Source of the DNA: Cryomorphaceae bacterium 1068
GTDB lineage: Bacteria > Bacteroidota > Bacteroidia > Flavobacteriales_D > Cryomorphaceae
DNA length: 64,000 nt
Assembly: GCA_027214385.1 (NCBI GenBank)
Contig: JAPVXR010000005.1
Coordinates: 1-64,000, forward strand
Direction of reading: 5' to 3'
Below the pieces are notes generated by a model, which did not search any database, was not told the origin of the DNA, and saw only the letters and a list, made by a program, of their open reading frames with translations. Made by a program: the position numbers and the translations under genes. Below, in pieces: positions 1 to 7,383 of this stretch. Every line of letters begins with the position of its first letter. The first letter of the stretch is position 1.

Positions 1-1
1 C

Positions 2-79
2 TTCTTACCTTCAGATGGAGTCAAAGAATTACTAGACAATGAAATAGAAAAAAGAAATACGCTTGCCATCAAAACCTAA
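2..79 (+). CDS. 3' end of a gene cut by the window edge
   Basis: An open frame enters from the left edge and ends at TAA (77-79), giving about 25 C-terminal residues. The tail is hydrophilic (LLDNEIEKRNTLAIKT at the end). It is too short to assign a family. It is called coding because it is open from base 2 and has ordinary composition, but 25 codons could stay open by chance. Confidence 0.4.
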   Translation, partial: FLPSDGVKELLDNEIEKRNTLAIKT

Positions 80-380
80 ACTGCATTAAAACGCATTTTA
101 CATTCAACGTTAGCCTGACTGTCTCCAATCAGCTCAGCCCTTCAATCTACCCCCTGCGAGCTACGAACCACGCCCTACAAAATACACCTTGGCTGAATAC
201 TGAATAACACCTGCCACCGACCACTGCCCACCCACCTGATTTCAATACAACCGAATTTCCATTAAATTTGGATATGATCAACCGGACACAATCGGTTTAA
301 TGCCAAATAAGCGCCACTAAGCCGAGCGTTCTCACGGGAGGCAACGAACTTTATTCAATCGCGAGCCACAACTAACTAAA
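80..380. other. Intergenic region upstream of the DUF6544-like gene
   Basis: About 300 bases without a credible open frame. The middle (159-235) is built of 7-bp units and is listed separately. I see no TAnnTTTG-type promoter in front of the gene at 381. Confidence 0.5.
159..235. repeat. Degenerate 7-bp tandem repeat, short copy
   Basis: From about 159 the sequence can be cut into eleven consecutive heptamers without indels, for example aaccacg, ccctaca, aaataca, then tgaatac, tgaataa, cacctgc, caccgac, cactgcc and cacccac. The first units match the ctacgaa/ccctacg vocabulary of the much longer block at 1582-1826, so the two probably belong to one repeat family. Confidence 0.5.
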
Positions 381-1505
381 ATGCGAATAGCTTTAGCCAT
401 ACTGATCGGAATACACGGAATAATCCATCTATTCGGATTTTTCAAAGCGTTTGGCATCGGCGATTTTAATGCCATTCTACTGCCCGTTTCAAAAACGTAT
501 GGCCTACTGTGGCTCCTTGCATTTTTGCTTTTTGCCGGTACGATCTTTTCGATGCTTTTCCATTCCGGCTATTGGTGGTACATCGGTTTTTTAGCCGTGA
601 TACTATCGCAGGTATTGATTTTCAGTTTTTGGTCTGACGCAAAATTCGGTTCACCGGCAAACGTGATTATTCTGTTGGCGATCATCATAGGGTATTCTGG
701 TTTCAACTTCGATCAGAAAATTGAACGAGAAAGAATAAGCCTCTTTGAAAATGCTCAACTCCCGAGCCAAAGCATCGCCACCGAAGAAGAATTGATTGGT
801 TTGCCATCAATCGTTCAAACATGGCTGACCAATAGCGGCGCAGTGGGCAAACAGGCCATAGCCAATGTGCATTTAGTTCAAGAACTACGGCTAAGATTGA
901 AACCCGAGCAAACAAGTTGGAACGAGGGCATAGCAGAGCAATATTTTACCACTCAACCACCGGCATTCAATTGGAGTATCCGCACTCAAATGAACGCCAT
1001 ATTAAGCGTAGTAGGCAGAGACAAATTTGAAAAGGGCAAAGGTGAAATGAGCATAAAGCTTTTTTCACTTATACCCGTGGCAAATGCAAAAAATGACCAA
1101 AAGGTAGACCAAGCCACTTTGCAACGCTACTTGGCCGAAATCGTTTGGTTTCCTACAGCGGCTTTGAGCCAATATATAGAATGGGAGCGTATAGATGCCT
1201 ATACCGCCAGAGCCACTATGAAGTACAATGGAACCGAAGGTTCTGGCGATTTTTACTTTAGTAAAGACGGAACCTTTGAGAAATTCGTGGCCATGCGTTA
1301 CCGAGATTCTAATGATGCCGAGCCTACCGAATGGTCTGTTATGGCGACCAAAACCGAAGAAAGGAATGGGATAAAAATACCCGTTGAGTGTGAGGCCGCT
1401 TGGACCATAGACGATGGCAAACGGACTTGGTTAAAATTGAAAGTCACCGACATTCACTACAACGTAAAAGAAATGCCGGTACCCGATCAGGGAGATAACG
1501 AATAA
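381..1505 (+). CDS. Membrane protein with C-terminal soluble domain (DUF6544/DUF6920-like)
   Basis: A 374-residue protein. The first ~106 residues carry four hydrophobic segments (about 3-21, 38-59, 64-84 and 93-106), so it is an inner-membrane protein with short loops. Residues ~130-374 form a soluble domain rich in W, F and charged residues, with a beta-rich look (for example WFPTAALSQYIEWERID and a conserved-looking SGDFYF stretch). This layout resembles a Bacteroidota family usually labelled DUF6544 or DUF6920, of unknown function; the family name is from memory. The ATG is preceded by an A/T-rich leader. No partner gene lies next to it. Confidence 0.75.
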   Translation: MRIALAILIGIHGIIHLFGFFKAFGIGDFNAILLPVSKTYGLLWLLAFLLFAGTIFSMLFHSGYWWYIGFLAVILSQVLIFSFWSDAKFGSPANVIILLAIIIGYSGFNFDQKIERERISLFENAQLPSQSIATEEELIGLPSIVQTWLTNSGAVGKQAIANVHLVQELRLRLKPEQTSWNEGIAEQYFTTQPPAFNWSIRTQMNAILSVVGRDKFEKGKGEMSIKLFSLIPVANAKNDQKVDQATLQRYLAEIVWFPTAALSQYIEWERIDAYTARATMKYNGTEGSGDFYFSKDGTFEKFVAMRYRDSNDAEPTEWSVMATKTEERNGIKIPVECEAAWTIDDGKRTWLKLKVTDIHYNVKEMPVPDQGDNE

Positions 1506-1581
1506 GCCAATCATCAGCACTCCTAAGCGTCTACCAGCCCATGGCCGTTTCCCTTGTTTTCAATAGAATCAAAATTCTCCA

Positions 1582-1826
1582 CCCTAAGCCCCACACCCTA
1601 AAAATCACGCCCTACACACTACCCACTACCCACCACTAAATACGCACTACGCCCTACGCCCTACGCTCTACGCACTACGAAATACGCACTACGAAATACG
1701 CACTACACACTACGCCCTACGCCCTACGCCCTACGAAATACGCCCTACGAAATACGCCCTAACTTAATACCACCAACCATCGACTATCGACCATCGACCA
1801 CAAAACCATCTACCACAGACCAACAA
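1582..1826. repeat. Long 7-bp tandem repeat (35 units, no indels)
   Basis: The block reads as 35 consecutive heptamers in one register. The core (1582-1763) uses a few variants of ccctacg, cactacg and aaatacg, most sharing TACG at the end. From 1764 the register continues with caccaac, catcgac, tatcgac, catcgac and cacaaaa. Substitutions are common but the 7-bp phase is never broken. No protein product is likely, because 7 bp rotates through all frames. A 14-bp stretch (1779-1792) recurs inverted at 3032-3045. Confidence 0.85.
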
Positions 1827-1858
1827 AAAACCCCGACATCTTTCCGACATCGGGGTTT
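1825..1858 (-). terminator. Rho-independent terminator for the fibronectin-III gene
   Basis: A 9-bp perfect stem (AAACCCCGA at 1828-1836 pairing with TCGGGGTTT at 1850-1858) with a 13-nt loop. Read on the minus strand the stem is followed by a run of six T. It lies about 100 bases past the stop of the minus-strand gene at 1956-2579. Confidence 0.75.
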
Positions 1859-1955
1859 CAATCATACATGCTACACATATCTCCGTTTTGTTTTAATAAT
1901 AAACCGTGTACTTAAGGGGATACATGTTACCAACTCACCGCTGGCAGAGGAGTGG

Positions 1956-2579
1956 TTAGGCCGCCATTACCAGGGCTACATCGCTGTAGGCGCTCGTCAT
2001 ATCGCCACTGATGGCCATTACACGAAACCAGTACATCGTGCCGCGCGTCAGGTTTTGCACCGTACCGCTGCTCTTTGACGTTACCAAGGCTACCGTCCAT
2101 TGGGGCTCGGCCACCGCAGGATCGGCAGTGCTTACCTCTACCTGGTAGGCCTTGCTGTAGCTTACGGCTTTCCAGTTTAAGATTACCTCACCTTCCTTCT
2201 TGCTGCGCTCGGCCAAGAAGTCGATGGGTTGACCCAAACTCGTAGCAGGCTCACGCTGCTTGCGCACTTCAAATCCCGAGCTCTCGATCACCTCACCATC
2301 GCCATTGGCTACAAAGGCTACATATTGCCCCAATTGGCGCATCATGGCTGTAAAAGCCCGCTGCCCGTTGTTGCGGCTGTTTATCGCGCGTCTGTCGCCG
2401 AAGGCAGCCGCCTCTACGCGGTCTTCAAAAGCGTCAAGCGCGGTTTGCAAATCTGCCAGCGACGGTACAGGATCAGGAAAGCTGGCATTTCCCGTCATGT
2501 TTGCAATGATCAGACGGCCCTTGGCGAGCAAGTCTGTCGGTTTTAGGCCCGTGAGGCCCAGTTTGATTTGATTTTCCAT
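1956..2579 (-). CDS. Fibronectin type III domain protein without signal peptide
   Basis: A 207-residue protein. Residues ~115-205 form a fibronectin type III domain: a V-L-N-W-K strand, the central YQVEVS strand, and the L-T-R-G-x-x-Y-W-F-R-V turn that marks FN3 modules. The first ~110 residues are helical (TDLLAKGRLIIANMTGN, then an ALDAFEDRVEAAAFGDRRA helix) and resemble the N-terminal part of a small Bacteroidota family with the same layout. There is no signal peptide or sorting domain, so a cytosolic or phage/tailocin-like structural role is possible but unproven. The gene is visibly richer in G+C than its neighbours, is flanked by repeat blocks and has its own terminator, which may point to transfer. 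Confidence 0.8.
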   Translation of the reverse strand: MENQIKLGLTGLKPTDLLAKGRLIIANMTGNASFPDPVPSLADLQTALDAFEDRVEAAAFGDRRAINSRNNGQRAFTAMMRQLGQYVAFVANGDGEVIESSGFEVRKQREPATSLGQPIDFLAERSKKEGEVILNWKAVSYSKAYQVEVSTADPAVAEPQWTVALVTSKSSGTVQNLTRGTMYWFRVMAISGDMTSAYSDVALVMAA

Positions 2580-3257
2580 AGTATTTAAATTTTATGGATA
2601 AATGGCTGTCCACTTTGGCGCAGCTCACAGACCTATACTAAACTGCAAAAAGAAAGTTTCAAGAAAATAGAAAATTAACATATATAAACAGACGACACGA
2701 AGCGGGGGCTGCGGCCTTAAACTATTGAAGATGAGAGAATCAGAAGGCCTTGGTCGCTATTCGAAAGATAAGAAAAAGATCCAAAAAAAGAAGACGACCA
2801 AGTGGGGCAATGATGGTCTTCACACGACGAAAGAAGACCATCACACGACGGAAGATAGGCATCAAGTGGGGCAATGAGGGTCTTCACACGACGAAAGAAG
2901 ACGATCACACAACTGATGATAGGCATCAAGTGGGGCAATGAGGGTCTTCATACGACGGAAGAACACCTTCACACGAGGAAAGAACCCCTTCATGGCACGC
3001 GTTAATGCCATCAAGTGGGGAGACGGTCTGTGGTCGATAGTCGATTGACTAAGTTACAGGCCTGGTGAAACGAGCAGCACGGGAGATTTCAACTTTTATC
3101 AACAGGGTAGAGGAGGTGAAAGGGGAATTTGTATTTTGTGGGGGAATTAAGGTTAACCAAATGGAGAGACAGCCCATAGATTAGAGAATAGCTCAACCTA
3201 GTAGATAGGTCTGGGAGCACTCTGTCTTCTTGGTTGACGGGAAAAAATAAAACGACT
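2580..3257. other. Long intergenic region with 21-bp repeats
   Basis: Nearly 680 bases without a convincing gene. Bases 2580-2790 are A/T-rich and include a short open frame from ATG 2731. Bases 2790-3025 are tandem repeats. An inverted copy of part of the 7-bp block lies at 3032-3045. The rest up to 3257 shows no recognisable element. Confidence 0.6.
2790..3025. repeat. Degenerate 21/22-bp tandem repeat with 64-bp higher-order period
   Basis: The word AGTGGGG occurs at 2801, 2865, 2929 and 3014, spacings of 64, 64 and 85. Each 64-bp unit splits into sub-units of 21, 21 and 22 bp built around tTCACACGACGgAAGA or aTCAAGTGGGGcAA; the last spacing (85) is 64+21. About eleven sub-units are visible. 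Because 64 is one more than a multiple of three, the encoded motif HTTKEDxHTTxDRHQVGQ changes frame in every unit and ends in TGA each time, so a long repetitive protein is not encoded. Confidence 0.85.
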
Positions 3258-3578
3258 ATGAAAAAGTTACTTCTGATAATGCTCATCTCGATACCTGCGC
3301 TGGTCGTGGGGCAGGAAACGGTGAAGTATGATTATATGACAATCGTTCAGCGGGGTGACATCATCGCGATTAGTGAAGGGGAGAACTATGAAATCATCAA
3401 GATTAAAAAAGAAAAGGAAGGCGCTGATGATTATCGGCCTATTTTAAAGATGGCAGAAGCGTTTGAATTGGAGAGTTGGCAAGTTTATGAAGTAGATATG
3501 GGGGAAGCATACGGTTATGTCAGATTAGCTTTTATAATGAGGCGGGAGAAGGGATACGCAGGTAATGAAGATAAATAG
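3258..3578 (+). CDS. Small secreted protein of unknown function
   Basis: Starting at ATG 3258 (eight codons after the first in-frame ATG) gives 106 residues beginning with a clear signal peptide: MKKLL, a hydrophobic core, and a likely cut after VVGQ. The mature part is mixed alpha/beta and charged (IVQRGDIIAISEGENYE, then KEKEGADDYRPILKMAEAFE, and a C-terminal VRLAFIMRREKGY). I do not recognise a family. The later start is preferred because it puts the basic n-region directly before the hydrophobic core. Confidence 0.7.
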   Translation: MKKLLLIMLISIPALVVGQETVKYDYMTIVQRGDIIAISEGENYEIIKIKKEKEGADDYRPILKMAEAFELESWQVYEVDMGEAYGYVRLAFIMRREKGYAGNEDK

Positions 3579-3580
3579 AA

Positions 3581-3612
3581 GTGCCGCAGGGTTGCAAACC
3601 CGGCGGAGCAGA
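3581..3612 (+). repeat. Intergenic hairpin element, copy A
   Basis: GGGT (3589-3592), five-base loop TGCAA, ACCC (3598-3601), flanked by GCCGCA on the left and GGCGGAGCAGAT on the right. It sits just after the stop codon at 3578. Confidence 0.75.
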
Positions 3613-3679
3613 TTTTTGAGTGAAAAATCGATTTCTAAAGCCTCACGTTTCTTAGCTTAGCGTTGTGCTTCACGCGAAA

Positions 3680-4015
3680 ATGAAAAATCTTCACCTATTC
3701 ATATATACGACTTTGTTAATGACATGCTTTCAGTCATGTAAAACTTTTGACGCTACAGTTGAAAGCAATGACACATGTCGAGTTCATGAATGTAAAATGA
3801 AAGTTGCTCGGACTCCGATAAAATACGGACGAGGTCCGATGAAAACTAAAATTGAATCTGACTTTTTCGATTACCCCAATACGAAGACCGACCACTATGG
3901 CGGATGCATTATAGATAAGGATCGACCTAAAATTTACAAATATTACTATTGCCAAGAATGCCAACAATTAGCGAAAAGAGAAAGAAAAAAGCACGAAGCA
4001 CAACAATCGCTATAA
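3680..4015 (+). CDS. Small lipoprotein with Cys/His motif
   Basis: Starting at ATG 3680 (in frame after an upstream GTG) gives 111 residues. A lipobox ending in FQSC lies near residue 20, so it should be a lipoprotein. The mature part has C-R-V-H-E-C-K-M followed by P-I-K-Y-G-R-G-P, and near the end Y-Y-C-Q-E-C, suggesting a metal- or disulfide-bound core. A motif of the form C-x-H-x(3)-M-x(5)-P-I-x-Y-G recurs in small Bacteroidota proteins of unknown function; I recall this rather than having checked it. The C-terminus is strongly basic. Confidence 0.7.
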   Translation: MKNLHLFIYTTLLMTCFQSCKTFDATVESNDTCRVHECKMKVARTPIKYGRGPMKTKIESDFFDYPNTKTDHYGGCIIDKDRPKIYKYYYCQECQQLAKRERKKHEAQQSL

Positions 4016-4040
4016 AAACATGCCCTTCGGGCCACGTTTC

Positions 4041-4070
4041 ATAGCGGGAATATTACCCAGCGGAGCAGAT
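4041..4070 (+). repeat. Intergenic hairpin element, copy B
   Basis: GGGA (4046-4049), loop ATATT, ACCC (4055-4058), followed by AGCGGAGCAGAT as in copy A. Just before it is a separate small hairpin GCCC-TTCG-GGGC (about 4022-4032). Confidence 0.65.
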
Positions 4071-4106
4071 TTACCGGGCAAAGCATGGCATTAAAAACAG
4101 AATAAA

Positions 4107-4589
4107 ATGAGTTCAACTGTCCCCACCTTTCGACAAGTCGCTTGGATCTCACTGTTCCCTCATCTGCTGGTCATGGGAATATTTATGTTGATCTGGTATC
4201 AGTTTGATACGTCCGCTTTTATTCTCTACGGAGCAGCCACTTACTTGATCCTTTCGCAATTCTTAAGACAGACCATTGCTAAGGAACATAGAAAAGGAAT
4301 GGCCAGTGTGAAACGCGAAGATTTTAAAAATGCCATTCCACACTTTGAGCAGAGTTACGCCTTTTTTAAAAAGTATGACTGGGTAGACAAGTATAGATTT
4401 CTAACTTTATTGAGTTCTGGCAAGATATCGTACAAAGAAATGGCATTGAACAACATCGCGTTTTGTTATGGGCAAATGGGAAACGGAAAAGCCTCGAAAG
4501 AATACTACGAAAGAACGTTGAAAGAATTTCCCGAAAGTGGAATAGCCAAAGCCGCATTAAGGCTTTTGAACTCAATGTCCAATGAATAA
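4107..4589 (+). CDS. Membrane protein with TPR-like helical tail
   Basis: A 160-residue protein with two transmembrane helices close together (about 15-31 and 36-51) followed by a helical region. The segment MALNNIAFCYGQMGNGKASKEYYERTLKEFP has the A-x-x-Y-G-x-x-G pattern and the ...Y-x-x-x-L-x-x-x-P ending of a tetratricopeptide repeat; a weaker one precedes it (AIPHFEQSYAFFKKYDWVDKY). It is probably an inner-membrane protein presenting TPR helices to the cytosol. The partner is unknown. Confidence 0.7.
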   Translation: MSSTVPTFRQVAWISLFPHLLVMGIFMLIWYQFDTSAFILYGAATYLILSQFLRQTIAKEHRKGMASVKREDFKNAIPHFEQSYAFFKKYDWVDKYRFLTLLSSGKISYKEMALNNIAFCYGQMGNGKASKEYYERTLKEFPESGIAKAALRLLNSMSNE

Positions 4590-4593
4590 ATGT

Positions 4594-4630
4594 GCTCCGC
4601 TCCTCGGGGTATGTCACCCAGCTGAACTAA
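4594..4630 (+). repeat. Intergenic hairpin element, copy C
   Basis: GGGT (4607-4610), loop ATGTC, ACCC (4616-4619), with GCTCCGCTCC on the left and AGCTGAACTAAA on the right. Confidence 0.7.
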
Positions 4631-4684
4631 AACAAATACCGTAGTTTACATACCTAGCGGGCAAATATTTATAATTCAATAAAA

Positions 4685-5236
4685 ATGAAAGAAGTCTTTT
4701 TTTTAATCCTTTTTGGCCTTATTTGCATGAGTGGTTTCTCGCAAGTGGTATTCGACTTTGACAAAGATGAGGCCCTATTTGAGAGAGTCATTGTAGTAGA
4801 TACAATCTCCAAAGACGATCAATACAAGAGGGCTCGATTATGGATGGCTGAAAATTTGAAATCCTCAGATGAGCAAATACTGGCCGATGAGGAAAACCAC
4901 GAGTTCATAATTGGAACGGGAAATGTCTTTCTCCCCGATCAGACGCTTCTAAGAGAAAAGGTCGTGAACTTCAAAATGTCCATTTACTTTCGGGAAGGCA
5001 GGTATAAGGTAATTTTCAGCGAATTGGTTTATTCATGGGTAGCGGTCAGTATGGACATGACAACGCGCACTCCTGGTATGCTAGAGCTCAATGAAAACTA
5101 CAAGAAGCTTTATTCGAAGAAGAAAATTAAAAAAACAAAAGTGGAAGAAGAGATCGATACCGCTTTTGAAAACTTGCTGGATGATTTGAATGACGCAATT
5201 ACAGGCGGTTCAGAAAATCATTCAGATGACTGGTAG
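4685..5236 (+). CDS. DUF4468-like secreted protein
   Basis: A 183-residue protein with a signal peptide (MKEVFFLILFGLICMSGFSQ). The mature part begins VVFDFDKDEALFERVIVVDTIS, then K-D-D-x-Y-x-R-A-R-L-W-M-A-E, and later a VNFKMSIYFREGRYKV-F-S-E-L-V-Y strand pair. This order matches the DUF4468 (TBP-like fold) domain common in Bacteroidota exported proteins. Function is unknown. The C-terminal ~50 residues are charged and probably helical (KKKIKKTKVEEE then ENLLDDLNDAI). Confidence 0.8.
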   Translation: MKEVFFLILFGLICMSGFSQVVFDFDKDEALFERVIVVDTISKDDQYKRARLWMAENLKSSDEQILADEENHEFIIGTGNVFLPDQTLLREKVVNFKMSIYFREGRYKVIFSELVYSWVAVSMDMTTRTPGMLELNENYKKLYSKKKIKKTKVEEEIDTAFENLLDDLNDAITGGSENHSDDW

Positions 5237-5359
5237 TAAAACGGAAAATCAGTGTTACCCTTTCCTCGCTCCACAAGGCAGCAATCAGGGGAGAAGGGCT
5301 TTTTCCGCGTTTTAGCAACCAAAAAACTACGATAATGCACGCAAAGTGAAATTTTTAAT

Positions 5360-5713
5360 ATGACAGGACATATTTTCTTTTACTTGGGACTTTCACTAAT
5401 GGTGATACACGAGATGGATGCAATTCGATGTAAAGAGTGGCGAATATTTCCGGGCTTATCAATGCTGAGTGACAAAATTGGACATATAGTCTTCCTCTTT
5501 TTACACATTCCCCTTTTTTACTTTGTGTTTTGGAAGCTATCGCAGAGTCAAGATGTTGAAGCATTTATCTATGGATTCAACATATTTATGATTGTGCATT
5601 TAGCTCTTCATATACTTTTTCTAAAACACAAGAACAACGAATTCAAGGATTGGATTTCTTGGTCTATAATTATTGGAGCGGGTCTATGCGGAACTCTAGA
5701 CCTGTTGATTTAA
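5360..5713 (+). CDS. Small four-helix membrane protein (DUF6713-like)
   Basis: A 117-residue membrane protein. An opening helix carries the motif VIHEMDAIRCKEWRIFPG, followed by three further hydrophobic segments (about 43-57, 70-86 and 97-116). The H-E-M-D-A-x-R-x-x-E-W-R-I sequence is the signature I associate with DUF6713; function is unknown. Two hundred bases upstream hold only weak remnants of the hairpin family. Confidence 0.75.
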   Translation: MTGHIFFYLGLSLMVIHEMDAIRCKEWRIFPGLSMLSDKIGHIVFLFLHIPLFYFVFWKLSQSQDVEAFIYGFNIFMIVHLALHILFLKHKNNEFKDWISWSIIIGAGLCGTLDLLI

Positions 5714-5795
5714 CCGCTACGCAGGGTATCGCACCCGCTCCGCTGGGTTTGCAACCCCCAGCTCCGCAGGATTTGCAATCCTGCGGCACTAACCT
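5713..5795 (+). repeat. Three hairpin elements in tandem, copies D1-D3
   Basis: D1 is GGGT (5724-5727), loop ATCGC, ACCC. D2 is GGGT (5745-5748), loop TTGCA, ACCC. D3 has a perfect 9-bp stem, CCGCAGGAT (5764-5772), loop TTGCA, ATCCTGCGG (5778-5786), ending in CACTAACC. D3 is the best preserved palindrome of the family, and its compensated GGAT/ATCC stem suggests that base pairing is what is conserved. Confidence 0.85.
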
Positions 5796-5842
5796 AAGTA
5801 CCTCAACTCTCTGCACCAAACGAAGCCGCAATTCACCACGAA

Positions 5843-6334
5843 ATGAAAAACCCCGAAGCAATCGCCGAAATACGAGAGTATCCACCAACGCAAATCTTGT
5901 TTCGCGTCGTATGCGTGGCTTGGATGGCTTTCGCGATGTACAAGTTCAGCATCAATCCCGTCTTCTTCGGGCTCAGTATTCTGGCCGCCCTTACTGTCTT
6001 TTTACTCATTACCCGAATGGCGATAACCGTTACGGAAAATGCGGTGAGAATCGAACACCAAAGAATACTGCCATTCCTCTCCTTAGTGCTGGTATACCCG
6101 CTGGATGAAATAGAAGAGATACAGCTCGATATGGCCGATATGAGCATAGCTCCGCGCGTGCCTACGGATATCTCCGTTCTCTTTCCAAATGCGCGGGTTA
6201 TCAGGCCCGAGTCACTCAATATCAAACGAAAAGATACACCATGGAAGAAGTTCAGACTCGTCGGTACCAATGAACAATACAAAGACTTGGTCGGAATCGT
6301 ACAGTCTATGATGGCTAGTCGGGATAGTAGATAA
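5843..6334 (+). CDS. Membrane protein of unknown function, PH-like tail
   Basis: A 163-residue protein with two transmembrane helices (about 18-36 and 40-57), then a soluble domain opening MAITVTENAVRIEHQRILPF. The pattern of two helices followed by a strand-rich domain of ~100 residues resembles membrane-anchored PH-like proteins, but I cannot name a family. It follows the triple hairpin cluster by about 50 bases. Confidence 0.65.
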   Translation: MKNPEAIAEIREYPPTQILFRVVCVAWMAFAMYKFSINPVFFGLSILAALTVFLLITRMAITVTENAVRIEHQRILPFLSLVLVYPLDEIEEIQLDMADMSIAPRVPTDISVLFPNARVIRPESLNIKRKDTPWKKFRLVGTNEQYKDLVGIVQSMMASRDSR

Positions 6335-6392
6335 GCACCCGCTCCGCGAGGTATGCCACCCGTGCCGTGAGATTGTCAACTCGGCGGAACAG
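6335..6392 (+). repeat. Intergenic hairpin elements, copy E and a decayed second copy
   Basis: The first is AGGT (6349-6352), loop ATGCC, ACCC (6358-6361), with CCGCTCCGCG on its left. A second, poorly paired unit follows (about 6364-6387: GCCGTGAGAT...ACTCGGCGGAAC). The pair precedes the BACON lipoprotein gene. Confidence 0.65.
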
Positions 6393-6469
6393 TTAAATTG
6401 TGCATGGCATCCTTCGAACCAATTTTTCTATAAATTTGAAGGGTATAATGTGGCAAAAGCAAAAGTAAA

Positions 6470-7216
6470 ATGAGAAAAATAATGACTGGTAAGATTAAAT
6501 TTCAAATTGTGTTTTTCTGTCTTGGTGCAATACTTCTTGGGGGTTGTTCAAAAGATGAAGATGACGACAATGTTGGTAGCGGTACTTGCAGTGATGGTAT
6601 TCAGAATCAAAATGAAACCGACGTAGATTGTGGCGGTATATGCAGTCCGTGCAGTATGGTGCAACCCAACACGCTAAATGTAAGCAGTCAATCATTTTCT
6701 TTTGGTTCATCAAGTGGTTCGCGATCCGTATCCATAACCTCAAACGTTGATTGGTCAGTTTCCACTTCTTCATTTTGGATTAGCGCCTCTCCATCCAGCG
6801 GCAGCGACAATGGATCTATATCAGTTTCGGTAAGTTCCAATTCATCGACTAGTTCACGCAGCGGTGTCGTGACTGTATCAGGTGGTGGATTGACAAGAAA
6901 TATTTCTATTTCTCAGTCGGGTGAAGATGATCCGGAGCCCACTCAATACGGTACCATATCATTTTATCGGGCAGTTGGAAACGGACCGTTTGAGTTTTAC
7001 TTCGAAGGTGACTACTTAGGTACAATATACAGCACCTACTATACGAGCAATCCAGGCTGTTTTCCGAGCGGAGCAATGTACAACACGGATCTTTTGCCTT
7101 ATGGGAACTATTCTTATAATGCCTACATTTTAAATGGGCTGGGGGAGATAGTATACAATTATAGCGGAAGTGTATACTTGGATAATCCATGTGAGACCGT
7201 TGGAGTAGGGCCGTGA
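6470..7216 (+). CDS. BACON-domain lipoprotein
   Basis: A 248-residue protein with a lipoprotein signal (ILLGGCSKDEDDD; Cys near 26, acidic residues after it as in surface-exposed Bacteroidota lipoproteins). Next is a Cys-rich motif CSDGIQNQNETDVDCGG followed by CSPC, a short module seen in many secreted proteins. Residues ~65-150 are a Ser-rich BACON domain (strand-rich, DWSVS...WISASPSSG, ISISQSG end), usually a carbohydrate- or mucin-binding Ig-like fold. The last ~90 residues (aromatic, two Cys) are unassigned. A TAAATTTG motif (6431-6438) may be its -7 promoter element, but no TTG lies at the right distance. Confidence 0.8.
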   Translation: MRKIMTGKIKFQIVFFCLGAILLGGCSKDEDDDNVGSGTCSDGIQNQNETDVDCGGICSPCSMVQPNTLNVSSQSFSFGSSSGSRSVSITSNVDWSVSTSSFWISASPSSGSDNGSISVSVSSNSSTSSRSGVVTVSGGGLTRNISISQSGEDDPEPTQYGTISFYRAVGNGPFEFYFEGDYLGTIYSTYYTSNPGCFPSGAMYNTDLLPYGNYSYNAYILNGLGEIVYNYSGSVYLDNPCETVGVGP

Positions 7217-7237
7217 TAAGATCATCTGCTCTTTATT

Positions 7238-7310
7238 CCCCGCTCCACAGGGCATGCCACCCTGGGGAACTAATAAAAACCGCAGGGTATCATACACGGC
7301 GGAGCAGGTA
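7238..7310 (+). repeat. Intergenic hairpin elements, copies F1 and F2
   Basis: F1 is GGGC (7250-7253), loop ATGCC, ACCC (7259-7262), with CAGGG/CCCTG extending the stem. F2 is GGGT (7285-7288), loop ATCAT, ACAC, followed by GGCGGAGCAGGT. Both keep the five-base loop. Confidence 0.75.
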
Positions 7311-7383
7311 AGACTTTTGAAAGTGGATCAACATCTTTTCTTTGGCAGGAAATTGCATCTTGCAGGGCAGTGATTAAATTAAA

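Larger units (their letters stand above)
1506..1955. other. Intergenic repeat-rich region
   Basis: About 450 bases between convergent genes with no credible gene. It contains the long 7-bp repeat block and, at its right side, a hairpin terminator for the minus-strand gene. Bases 1860-1955 show nothing recognisable. Confidence 0.6.

Noticed and set aside
2731-2877. Small open frame of 48 codons with an HTTKED repeat
   Set aside because: It begins outside and ends inside the tandem repeat. The same motif and stop recur in another frame one unit on, so it is explained by the repeat.
2790-3025. CRISPR array
   Set aside because: Units are contiguous 21/22-bp degenerate repeats without unique spacers, and no cas gene is near.
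5650-6108. A 152-codon open frame on the plus strand
   Set aside because: It runs through the triple hairpin and overlaps the better-supported membrane protein gene at 5843 in another frame. The product is low-complexity and has no family look.
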